The notes under the pieces are model-generated. The model saw nothing but the letters and a program-made list of their open reading frames with translations, was not told the DNA's origin and searched no databases. DNA of 64,000 bases. It comes from Montifringilla adamsi (taxonomy: Eukaryota > Chordata > Aves > Passeriformes > Passeridae). The DNA is taken from assembly GCA_017590115.1 (NCBI GenBank), contig JAGGNK010006559.1, positions 5,129,642 to 5,193,641 of the forward strand. The letters are read 5' to 3'. Of the stretch, positions 26,284-36,284 are shown piece by piece. Each line of letters opens with the position of its first letter. Position 1 is the first letter of the stretch. Both the position numbers and the translations under genes were made by a program.

Positions 26284-28388
26284 TCAGAGACACTTAGCAG
26301 ATTTGCTTTCTATCTATACAAACCTTTTTCTTTATGCTGTAAGAGGTATATTATCAATTGAACTACTTTGGCAATTAAAAGAGACAAACAAAATGAAAGC
26401 ATTAGTTAGCAGCTACTGAAGGAATGAAGAACTGTCAGTAGATGTAATGTAAAGCACAGGAACTCTCTCCAAGCCAGTGAAGTAGATTTAATCCTTCATT
26501 TTGCCACCAAATTTTTTATCTCTTCAGCATATTTTAAAGGGTGTTTTCTAGTAGAAGGCATTGAGTACACATTTCAGAGACTACAAGCTAAAGTAAATAA
26601 CAGGAATCCTAGAAATTTCAACAGCATATATTTCACAACCCTAATTTAATCCACAGGGTCTCCACAGATCTTGAAAATTCAAAGAACCTTCACGTCAAAC
26701 TTCTGTTATCTATCCCTTCTCAGCCAATAAAGTAGAAATAACCTAATCATCAGAGGCATTGGCACACTGTTACAAGCCTTTTCTGTCTTCCTGTCCTAAA
26801 GCAGTGGTAAGATATGCACAAAAGACAGCACAGCAAATGAAAGTAAAATATATGAATGGTGTGGCATGGAGAATAGCGTAACATACTTTAGCTATTCATG
26901 CATTTGAATTAAAACCAGACAGGAAAAAGCACTGGAATCTCTTCCATCGTTTTATCAATAGTGGAGCACTTTCAGGAGCTGGATTTCTCACTTCTGTAAA
27001 GAAACAGCCAGAAACAGGGAAGGTGGAATCCAGTTAACTGGTTTTTAAAGTACAAGCCTACTGCTGATGCTAGTCTCTCCCCAATTCACTCACTGTCCAG
27101 ATACCCTTAGATGGATCAGGAGTCAGTGAAGCCTGGCTGGGAACCATCCAGCCCAGCAGCAGCTCTGCCTGGATAGTGAGCATCAGAGGTGCAGTCAGGG
27201 TCCCCAGGCTGCCATCCCTCCCAGGCACCCAGCCTGCCCAGCACCTTGTGTGCTTCCTGCAAAGCTCACTCTGCCAGCATCCACAAAAAAAAAGAGGGAT
27301 AACTTGGATCCCTGCTCCAATGCTCCCCAGCAAGGCTGCACCCAGCCACAATCAAATTGCACTGGTTGTCTCAGTTGCTACTGGGCTTTTTTCCTCTCCT
27401 TCCCACACAGACGCTTCTTTACACACATCTTTGGGTTTTGTGATAGAAGGCAAAATTCCAGTCATGCTTTCAAAAAACCTGATAAAAGCAATCAATACTA
27501 ATCTAAGTTGCAATCAACGACAGCTCCAATTCGCATTTATGCTCAGTGACTGAATTCCGATGTTTTTTACAGTCAGTGAGGAGTACCCCGCTGATTTGCA
27601 GAGTTAGGATTTTGCTATTAAAAAACTTCTTGCTTCATCGGGTCCACAAGACAAAAATACTGATCAAAGAATCAAATCAAGACTGGAGAAGTTGTTTTGA
27701 ATTACCCGTACAGGTTCTGCACTGTCCTCTCAGACTTTCAGCAAATAAAAGTTATGGAAATACAGTTAAGGTAGTGGACATCAGCCTATTTTCAAGGTCA
27801 TTTTTGAGCAAACAGCAACAAAAATGCAGGCAGAACCAAGGAGAAAAAACATGTTTCCATTCCGGGAAGACCATTACTTAAACAGCTTTTTAAGCTTTAT
27901 TTTCATGCGGGAATCAAGATGGGGGCTGAGTCCCACAGTGCAATAAATGAGCTCACAGAAAGGAATTACATTATGCTTGCAAAACAACTTTCAAATCTGA
28001 ATCTTTAATCTAAAAGAATTGGTTAGGGAATATCTCTGACAGAGCTGTTACTGTATCAAATGACAGCTTAAAAAAATCAGCAAAAGCTAACAAGTTAAAG
28101 ATGACAAAACAGAAGGAATTTATTGCTGAAAGCTGACATCTACTCTGCCTACACAAAGCAGGAGTAGGATCTTCTCGGCCTTTGCCTGGTGGGAAAAGCC
28201 CAGAAATGACATGAAAAAAACCAACCGTGTCAGCCCATCAGCCCATCGACCCACATTAGCTGCTGCTCTCCAAAGCCTGCCAAGCTGAACTTGTGGAAAG
28301 GGCAGTGGGTATAAATGCCTGCCATGAATCTACCTCCCTTCCAATGGCTCTCTGAGCTCACATGGCCACTAGAACAGTCGTGATTTTC

Positions 28389-28411
28389 AAAAAAAAAAAA
28401 AAAAAAAAAAA
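28389..28411. repeat. A23 homopolymer
   Basis: Twenty-three consecutive A residues in LAMA1 intron 1. No recognisable retroposed gene lies upstream. Confidence 0.95.
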
Positions 28412-31400
28412 GTCAGGTTTTCAGGTAAAACCAAAGCATTCTATCTCTGTGTTTTGCCCTGCACTTCTCAGGAATTGTAACTGCTGTTTCACATCAGAAA
28501 GAGAAATTTAAATTATGTGCACCTATAATATTTGCTATTAGAATACTGAAAGTTAGTTTCTAGTCTTACAATGTTATATTTTCCTATTTTCCGAGTGTTA
28601 TTTATATCTACTCTTAATTACAAAAGAAGTCTTCCAGTTTTCCTTTAAAATTGTTATGTATATAGCTTTTAATACTCAAAAATGTGTATAAAATAATTAT
28701 TTTCAGGGAAAAAGCAGTTTTTTCCAGTCTCTAGAAGAGAGCATAGAATGATTGGGAAATGATTTAAGTCTTTAAATAGCAAAAGTAACTAAGAAAGAAT
28801 AAACAGATATACCTAGCCTTATTTTTGCTCTGACACACAAGCAAATGAAGCAGTGGCCTCAAATCTCAAAGACAGAGAACCATACCCATATCTGCAAGCT
28901 CAGAGGCACAGTACAGAACCTCAGATATCACTTAAATAACTAAAAGCATAAATAAAAAGGTTTGACTGCTGTGCTCCTAAAGTTTACACCAACTAACAAA
29001 TCATAATTCTGGCAAGCTGACCTAACCAATCTTGCCTTGCAAAACTTTTGTGACACACTGTTCCTCTGTTTGGTCAGGAAGGGAGGTCTGCAGGACAGAA
29101 AAAAAAAAAAGAAAAAAACTAGGGGACAGCAACAAACCCCACCTGAAGATCTTTTGTGAGACTGATGCAAATACCAACAACCGATCAACACACACTGATA
29201 GCCTTAAACTTCTAGAGATGCGTTTTCTAAGCCTTCAGGGAATGGGAAAAATATTTACGACAGACAAATATTTTTTTTATCTTAATCTTCAATCTAACTT
29301 AGAATGCTTTCATGGGATTTTTCTATGTCACATACCTTTGTACTCCAAGAAAAAAGAAAATGGTCTGTGGCTTGTTGGTGATTTCTTACAAAATAAAGCA
29401 GGGAACAAAACACAAAGCAGATTTTAAATTTAGGGCTTTAATCAACACCAAGCACATTTTCCCCACAGAATGTCCATGATATTCCTTTCAGACTACCAGA
29501 AAAATATGACATTTCTCAGTTCTTTCTTCTTCTTCCCCAACCACAAGTCAGGTCTCAATCAGCAAAATTTGTCCCTAGTGGAGATCAATTACTTTTTTAC
29601 ACTACATATGCCTTATTATAAGAGAAAACCTCATTTCTATTTAATAAAAACATCAAAATATATTTGTGTTGCTTATCATGAACTTAGGGAACTTTGTAAC
29701 ATTAAGACAATGGTATCCACAAAATCAGCATTCCTGAGGACATGCAATGTGGCCTCTGTTTGAGGTGACATCATCAACAGTTCATCTAAAATTGACCTTT
29801 TTAGAGTATCATATAGAATAAAGTCCACTACATTAAGGCTTTGACAGTCAAATGGACTCAGAGGAGACAAAAGCCAAGAGTTCTGGTGTTACATCTGCTC
29901 TTCCACAGTTTTGCTGGAGTGTACCAAGGCCAAGAGAGATGTGGCTGGTGCAGCTCTGTGTTCCCAGGCCCAGCCACTAGTAAAGCTGAGCAAGAACTCC
30001 AACAGGCACATAAAAAGCCACACACATAATGCAATGGATATATGTATATATGCAAATACATATGGCCAGCCACATAGATTCATAAAGACAGAAACATATA
30101 AAAGCAATGACCACCAATGGTTTCATCCTGTTCCCTGCTCCAGGGAAAAAACGTGGATTCATACACAAAGATGGATTTCTTCAATGTCCAACCACAATGT
30201 GGATTTCTTAAATCCAGAAGTCGGAGACTCACTGGATCCAGTAACTGTGCTCCCCCACACCCAAGATCTCCCTGCTGCTGGTATCTGGCATGTGAGCCCC
30301 TGGGGCCCACAGCTCCACTGCAGCCACTGAGGCACAAACTGCCCTGCACACACACCAGCCCCATCACACACACACAGTCTCTATGGACCCCCCCTACACA
30401 CTCACTCTTTGCTCAACCACTTTGATCCCTGCATCTTTGGCCCTTCCTCCATTCATCTCAAAATAAGTCCTGTGCAATCCCAAAATGTTCTTCCCGTATA
30501 TCCCAGGATGGGTCCCATACCCCTGCAGACTGCCACCACCTCCCCCATCCTGTAAGCTCTAAAGAGCTGCTCCCATAACACATCAGTGGCTGTCAGAGCA
30601 GAGCCCTGGCAGGGGCTCATATCTCTGGGTTCATTGTTGATGTCGCTCCGCCTTGATCTTGTGTTAATTTGTAGGTGGACATGAGACTTCTGACACAACA
30701 GAAGAACTTAAATAAGAGTGTGGACAGCTAATAAGTATCTTGGGGCCCTGCTACTTAGCCCATCCAAAGACACAAGGGATGTACAGGTTCACTGTAACAG
30801 AGATTTCCTACCCTAAGGAAAAAGTGGAAACTTAAGCCAAGTATGCCACTGTATCCAATTTTTCCAACTGAAGAAATTTTTACCTTACCACAATGTAAAG
30901 TGAGTCTGCCTCAAAGTTCTGTCCTATTTTTAGCTCACTGGTCTCCTGCCTCATACTGCAAGCTGCAAACAGCACTGCTTTTAAGTCTTCCACAAGCCTC
31001 AAGGAACCTGAAATTTCTTTTAGTGTTCTGTTATCAGAAAACGATACTGACATCAGTGGAAACATAGGAGAAATGTTAAAGGAAAATATTTAGAAGTAAA
31101 GGCAAACTTTGCAGGGGATAGAAAAAACTTCTCATTTTCTATAACAGTTAACTATGTTGCAGATGTTGAGAAAAAAACTGATATTTGAGACTAATGGCAA
31201 AAAGGTCTATTCAAGTCACTAGCATACATGAACCCAAGATGGAGTATGGTGAAGCACTTAAGATACTTTTTCATCTCATACAGAAAGCAGTTTTGAACAC
31301 AACACCCAAGTCATCTTGAAACTCCAAAAAAACTTCCTCCAAGTTTCAAAAGTGTCAGAGGAAACTATTTCACTGCACAGAACACCTTTGAATGCATGAG

Positions 31401-34065
31401 GTTGTAGTGAGGCAGCTGATAGTGTAAGATCCACCTACCTAGGCTCACAGACTAACAGCCAAATCCACAACACCCCAAACTTCTGTCAAATGATGTAACG
31501 CTTACAATTACAGTATATTACTTCTTGAGGTGGAACTCACCACCCTGAATTAGGCACCAAAGAGCCCTTCTTCACTAACTGGCATTCACAACCACCCCAT
31601 GACTGGTGCCAGGCTTGAGTAACCCAGTAAAAAACAGCTAAAAACTAAAACAACAAACAGACAAATCCCAGCAGACACCGGTACAATAGAAGAGTTTCTG
31701 ATGAAGTCAAACACCTTATTGCTACTTGGGACAAATGAATAAAAGAGAGGGAGGTCCGCACTTATTTCTCCTTAGATTTTTGAGCACTCTAGTTATGCAA
31801 CTGAAGCATCATCTTTCTGTCCTTCTGGAAGGAAACCTGCCATCTTGGCTGTACAGTAGCTCCTTTTCAAAGAGAGGTCTGGAGAGATTTCACACACTCT
31901 GCATTATCTGTCACTGCAACAGCACTCTATTCAGAGACTGGAGATGTGGGTTCAAACCACCTCAAACTAAGGAGATTAACATAAATCTCCCACTGCCTGG
32001 GAATGTGCACTAACAATATAACTTATATCTCTTATGTTTCAGCAAAAAAGAAATGTGGTTGCTGGCCATAATGTCCTAATTTGTACATTAGCCGTAGCCT
32101 AAGAATACTTACTAAACCAGATCCTTGAAGCAAAGCAGATCTGAAACCCAGTGGGTGACAGGCATTTGAAATACCTATGCTCATCCCTGTCCAGATGGAG
32201 TACCTCCCTGGGGCATTTGGCTCCCTGAGCATCAGCACTTATCCAAAATCCCAGGCAGGAACAGAACAGACTACTTCAGCACACCAGCTTACGCAAACAA
32301 ACTGAGATGCAGCTGAGGAAATATTTAGTCTACAACTACAGCCTTCCAAGTTAACACTACCACAGATTTACAGTAGCAAGATTGTTTTTTTTTAATTACA
32401 GAAAAAAATCACCTGACAGTGGCAGAGTCAAATTTACGAAATACAGGCAATAGTGTTCAAAATCATTAACTGATTTTCCTTTCTACTTTGAAGACATGCA
32501 TCATTTAACTCCAATATAGCAAAGAATGAGTTCCAACAGAGCAAAGCTGCTACAACAAGCCTCCGAAATGGCTTTTTTGTTTCTGACATAAAATAATTCC
32601 TCTGAGTTACATGTTTCATGAAGAGTTACTCCATTAGTGAACACAAAAGACTCAACAGAAAATGCAAACCAAACTTTTCACCATGATAGGAACACTTTAA
32701 CAAAACACCTGTAATTAAAATTCCAACTAAATTTTATAGCTATGTAGATATTAATCTTTAGGCTGAAAAGAATCAATCATTAACTTTCAAAGCTGTTCAG
32801 TGCAGTGACTTCAGTATCGTGTGTTTCTTTTTCTTAGAATGGACTTCAACACTTTCTGACAGACCCTTGCAGCTGTGGTACCCCCCCAGTTTCTTCATTT
32901 GCTGACAGGACAAAAGCAAAACATTTGCTAACAGGACAAAGCATTTCTTGTTTTTCTGAACAGAAAAACCAGAAATGCTTTGAGTTCTACAATAGCACTC
33001 TCCACGGCCATGCCAAGATACCTTTTCCCCAAACTTCTCTTGACAACTGCTCTGAGAAACCCTTCCATCCTCACTTCAAAATGTACTTTTACCTCAACAA
33101 GATGCTTACAATTCTGAGCTAAAGTTGTTTACTTTCTGTAAAAGCAACATTGCTATTCTAATCTGCATCGCATTCTTCACATTGTTTTAGGATCAGTTAT
33201 CTTGAATTGTGGCTTTTGTAAGGCAGTTCACCACCAGGGGGGTTGAAACTCACAGCTTCCTCGGATGATCTGTGCTCTCACGCTGAGAAAAAAAAAAAAT
33301 TCTATCAACGTAATCTAATAGGAGGAATGGTCTCTCGACTTGATCTTTCAACTAGAAAAATGTAATTATGAACTTAAATATTCCCAGAAGGGGTGGCTTA
33401 GAAGCGATGAAATATACTGGTAGCTTCAATCACTGACATAAAAAGCAAGTATTTATCCAGATGCCTCTAGCACCCGTGGGTTGCTATATAAAAGCTGCAC
33501 ATTAGTGCAGTGAGATCACTGCAAATATCAATGAAAAAACCAAAAATGATATTCGCTCTTGTCACCAATACATGACAAGCTTCAGGAAAATTCCTACCTT
33601 TTATACAGCATGTTATCATAAATATTCAAATAGGAATTGATATTGAATTAAGGTTCTTTGATGTAAGATGGTACCTTAAAAAAAAACTAAAAAGCAAAAT
33701 TTATATCACTTTGTCTGGCATTTCATTTGTTTCTACGACTGAATTTTCATAACCCAAGTAAAGTGTATTTATTTTCAAGCTGAGACATATGGCCTCTGAA
33801 ATTTACTTGGGCTTGATTTTGTCATTTTTACCTAGAGGATATTTTGTACACATAATTATATTAATAGACACTGGCTTTTCCTGCAGACTGTAATCATCCA
33901 GATGCTAATCTCCCACCCTGTATCCATCTCAAACACCCTACTTCACCATAAAGAAAACAAGTCATGCATCTGCACAACATATGCCTTCAAACCATTTTCC
34001 ATTCAAGATTTTTTTTGTTTTGTTTTGTTTTTTTGTTTTTTTTAACAGAGACCTAATGGGACTGG

Positions 34066-34458
34066 GGATTCCAGTGCAGGGAGTAGGGATCGGCAGAAAT
34101 TCTGCGGTGGACCCGAGTAGCAGCTGACCCAAGCCAAAAGCGAGCGCATCAGGTGTCTACCAGCGCTTCCCAGCACACCGCAGAGTCAATCAATGTTAAG
34201 CCAGCAACAGAGCGAGCCGATGTACTTGGGTCTCACCAGGACAACCCAAGTTACAGCACTTGGAACAAAGAGGATGCGTGTGATGAAGTCACTGGCAGGG
34301 TAAGAACTCGGCTCGGAGCGTTCCGGTGTCCCGGCCGCAACGCACCGGCCAGCCCACGTGCAAAAAAAAACCAAAAAAAAAGAAAAAAAAGAAAACTTTC
34401 GTATATTTTCTCCATTACTTCTTCATGCTACCTCTGTCTCGTGCCCGGAAAGTGGTTT
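34066..34458. repeat. Tandem duplication near LAMA1 promoter, copy 1 (393 bp)
   Basis: The unit begins GGATTCCAGTGCAGGGAGTA and ends AGTGGTTT, and is repeated immediately to the right. Differences from copy 2 are few: about 13 extra bases near 34,152-34,168, scattered single-base changes, and different lengths of an A-rich tract (34,361-34,395). Each copy contains a CACGTG E-box (here 34,355-34,360) and, on the plus strand, a splice-donor-like AGG|GTAAGA (gt at 34,300-34,301). The high similarity implies a recent duplication or gene conversion. Confidence 0.95.
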
Positions 34459-34836
34459 GGATTCCAGTGCAGGGAGTAGGGATCGGCAGAAATTCTGCGG
34501 TGGACCCGAGTAGCAGCTGACCCAAGCCAAAAGCGAGCGCATCAGGTTCCCAACACACCGCAGAGTCAGTCACTGTTAAGCCAGCAACAGAGCGAGCCGA
34601 TGTACTTGGGTCTCACCAGGACAACCCAAGTTACAGCACTTGGAACAAAGAGGATGCGTGTGATGAAGTCACTGGCAGGGTAAGAACTCGGCTCGGAGCG
34701 TTCCGGTGTCCCGGCCGCAACGCACCGGCCAGCCCACGTGCAAAAAAAAACCAAAAAAAGAAAAACAGAAAACTTTCGTAAATTTTCTCCATTACTTCTT
34801 CATGCTACCTCTGTCTCGTGCCGGAAAGTGGTTTGG
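34459..34836. repeat. Tandem duplication near LAMA1 promoter, copy 2 (378 bp)
   Basis: Second direct copy of the unit at 34,066-34,458, abutting it without spacer. It repeats the CACGTG E-box (34,735-34,740), the plus-strand donor-like site (gt at 34,680-34,681) and the A-rich tract. It ends at GTGGTTTGG, after which single-copy sequence leads into the densest CpG region. The identical minus-strand open frames of 62 codons in both copies follow from the duplication and are not evidence of a gene. Confidence 0.95.
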
Positions 34837-35490
34837 GACTCTTCTCGCTCATTATAACAGAGCTTAATCTGGTTTATATTACCGACAGCGTGCGGCATCC
34901 TTCGGGGCTCCGGCTCCTCTCTCTTCCCCAGAGAGGGACGCCCAGGACTGCGGCCCGTGCCCGGCTCTGACCCCATCTCCCGCCGGGACAGAGGCTCCGC
35001 CGGGGACTCCCTGGGCCCCGCAGCCCTCCCCCTGGCCCAGGAGCGGGGGTTCGCCCCCTCCTTCCCCGGCTCTCTGCCGCTCCACAGCGTCTCCCACAAA
35101 GGGAGTGGGCGGCCCCGGAGGCGGCCGGGCTGAGTGGCCCCCGCCGCCGAGGGAGGAGAAAGGACTTCAGGAAAGTGGGGGAGGGCGGCTGCAAAACGTG
35201 GAGATGGGGGAAGAGAACAGGGATAAAAGAGATGGGGGAGGCCGTCGGGAAGCGTGCGGTCGGCACTGCCGGACATCAGCTCGCCTCCCACAGCGGGCTG
35301 CCTCCGCAGGCCAACGCGGCTCCCGCTGCGGCCGTGCCCGGCGGGGACGGGGACACTCTGCCGAGGCTGCCCCAGCCCCGCGGGGCCAAAGGCTGCCACG
35401 GGAAGCGGCGGGCGGCTGCAGACCAGCCCCGCAGGCACTGCCCTGCTTTTTCATTGCGTTGCTCACCCCCGCACCCCCGTCTGCGCTCAC

Positions 35491-35572
35491 CTCGGGGCTG
35501 GCCCTGCCCCGGCACCCACAGCAGCGAAGTCGCCGCCAGCAGCGCCAGCAGCCGCCGCCCGCCGCTGCCCAT
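35491..35572 (-). CDS. LAMA1: LAMA1 exon 1: start codon and signal peptide
   Basis: The ATG is at 35,572-35,570. It opens 27 codons plus one base, reading MGSGGRRLLALLAATSLLWV followed by PGQGQPR. Basic residues (R6, R7) precede a hydrophobic core (residues 8-20), as in a signal peptide; cleavage is probably near residues 22-25. The exon ends at a GTGAG donor (gt at 35,490-35,489) in phase 1. Its last base G joins GC from exon 2 to give Gly28, recreating the R-G-L-F-P junction typical of LAMA1. This start was chosen because it gives a short, normal signal peptide. The frame stays open upstream through the promoter, but that extension is low-complexity and unlike laminin. The signal sequence itself differs from the mammalian one, as is usual for signal peptides. 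Confidence 0.9.
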
Positions 35573-35623
35573 CGCTGATGCCGCCGCTGGAGGGACGCTG
35601 CCCGCCCCGCCGAGACCGCCCGC

Positions 35624-35631
35624 CTTATATG
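35624..35631 (-). promoter_or_regulatory. TATA-like element of the LAMA1 promoter
   Basis: On the minus strand the sequence reads CATATAAG, 52-59 bp upstream of the LAMA1 start codon. A TATA box here would place transcription start near 35,595-35,600 and give a 5' leader of about 25 nt. It is the only AT-rich motif in this GC-rich stretch, which makes it stand out. Transcription start has not been observed; other start sites in the CpG island are possible. Confidence 0.55.
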
Positions 35632-35641
35632 TGCTCCCCCG

Positions 35642-35667
35642 CCGCCCCCGGCCCGCCCCGCCCCGCA
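35642..35667. promoter_or_regulatory. GC-box cluster (Sp1-type sites)
   Basis: The run GGCCCGCCCCGCCCCGC and flanking GCCCCCG contain overlapping CCGCCC/CCCGCC cores, typical Sp1/KLF sites. They lie 10-45 bp upstream of the TATA-like element on the LAMA1 strand. Confidence 0.6.
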
Positions 35668-35689
35668 CCACCGGGGGCTCGCTGGCACA

Positions 35690-35985
35690 TCCCCCCTCAC
35701 ACACCCCTCCTCACACACCACTCCTCACACACCCCTTCACACACCCCTTCACACACACCCCTCCTCACACACATCCCTCCTCACACTGTCCCCTCCTCAC
35801 ACTGTCCCCTCCTCACACTGTCCCCTCCTCACACACCCCTGCTCACACACCATTCCTCACACACCACTCCTCACACGCCACTCCTCACACACACCCCTCC
35901 CCACGCACACACACACACACGCGGTCCCCCCTCCTCACACACACACTGTCCCCTCCTCACACGCTCACACGCTCCGGGACCCCGC
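35690..35985. repeat. CCTCCTCACACAC minisatellite upstream of LAMA1
   Basis: About 300 bp made of irregular repeats of the theme CCCCTCCTCACACAC, with variants ending CTGTC, plus a CA-dinucleotide run (about 35,904-35,920). It occupies roughly 120-410 bp upstream of the LAMA1 start codon. The strand asymmetry (pyrimidine/CA-rich on plus, G/GT-rich on minus) and unequal unit lengths indicate slippage. Long open frames crossing it (353 and 287 codons) are by-products of the repeat. Confidence 0.92.
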
Positions 35986-36164
35986 GCCCCGCACCGCGCG
36001 TGTCCGGCCCCGCTAAACCGCCCCCGATGCACTTGCGGTCCCGACCGCATCTTGCGGGTGATGCGCGGGGAGCGGCGAGCCCGAGCCCCGTGCCTAAAAA
36101 GTTCTGGGAAGCCGTAGTTGTCGAACTGAGGATTTTTTTTGCAAGGAAGAGGAGGAAGGGAAAG

Positions 36165-36170
36165 GTGAGT
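36165..36170 (+). promoter_or_regulatory. Strong plus-strand splice-donor consensus at the edge of the CpG island
   Basis: The sequence GAAAG|GTGAGT (exon side ending 36,164) is an excellent 5' splice site on the strand opposite to LAMA1, about 0.6 kb from its start codon. It could end the first exon of a divergent non-coding transcript. No partner exon could be identified from sequence alone. Confidence 0.35.
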
Positions 36171-36249
36171 GTGCGAAATAACAAGGTAAAAGTGTGGGAA
36201 GGGAGAAATCTCCAAGAAGATTTTCCAGATGGCTGATATTTTCACGTGT

Positions 36250-36284
36250 AAATAAATAAATGAATAAATAAATAAATAAATAAA
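36250..36284. repeat. AAAT microsatellite
   Basis: Tandem AAAT units with one interruption (ATGA), immediately outside the CpG island. Confidence 0.95.

Larger units (their letters stand above)
15021..35490 (-). other. LAMA1: LAMA1 intron 1
   Basis: A first intron of about 20.5 kb. Most of it (15.9-34.0 kb) is AT-rich DNA without confident genes. It contains two CR1 fragments (15,793-15,943; 17,364-17,768), A-runs at 26,266-26,283 and 28,389-28,411, and an A-rich tract near 29,098-29,117. The end next to exon 1 (34,066-35,490) is CpG-rich and includes a tandem duplication. A somewhat GC-richer stretch at 29,900-30,700 has overlapping open frames on both strands but nothing recognisable. Confidence 0.85.
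1..35600 (-). other. LAMA1: LAMA1 gene, 5' part (laminin alpha-1 chain), continues beyond the left edge
   Basis: Five exons on the minus strand join in frame to give 263 codons (82+171+113+243+180 nt). The product resembles the N-terminus of vertebrate laminin alpha-1, with recognisable stretches such as [37 protein letters not shown] and [13 protein letters not shown]. Laminin alpha-1 is a secreted subunit of laminin-111 and -121. Its LN domain assembles with beta and gamma LN domains into the basement-membrane network. Every junction is GT/AG and phases agree (1, 1, 0, 0, 0). The rest of the chain (end of the LN domain, LE repeats, coiled coil, LG domains) must lie to the left of the window. 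No exon 6 was seen in 1-2,029. Human LAMA1 and LRRC30 are also adjacent, which supports orthology rather than assignment to LAMA2, LAMA3 or LAMA5. The 5' end near 35,600 is inferred from a TATA-like element. Confidence 0.96.
34066..36130. promoter_or_regulatory. CpG island spanning LAMA1 promoter, exon 1 and start of intron 1
   Basis: Base composition changes from AT-rich to strongly GC/CpG-rich over this stretch and back again. CpG density is highest at about 34,890-35,690 and 35,970-36,110. The LAMA1 start codon (35,572) lies inside it. This is the expected architecture of a vertebrate developmental-gene promoter. The left part consists of a duplicated unit with moderate CpG content; the right part is interrupted by a CACAC-rich minisatellite. 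Limits are judged by eye, not computed. Confidence 0.85.

Noticed and set aside
29841..30425. Several open frames of 60-139 codons on both strands in a GC-richer part of intron 1
   Set aside because: All overlap each other, none has a recognisable motif, and no splice-site arrangement singles one out.
34186..34754. Two near-identical 62-codon minus-strand open frames
   Set aside because: The pair exists only because the DNA unit is tandemly duplicated. There is no protein-like conservation signal to judge, and the frame crosses the E-box and poly-A-rich region.
34800..35438. 212-codon minus-strand open frame in the start of LAMA1 intron 1
   Set aside because: Proline/arginine/glycine-rich with no domain, overlapped by open frames in other phases, and explained by high GC. 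It begins in intron sequence, past the canonical exon 1 donor.
35175..36236. Longest open frame in the window (353 codons, plus strand) and an overlapping 287-codon frame
   Set aside because: They cross the CpG island and the CACAC minisatellite. The peptides are HTPPHTPLLTH-type low complexity, and stop-poor frames are expected in such GC-rich DNA.
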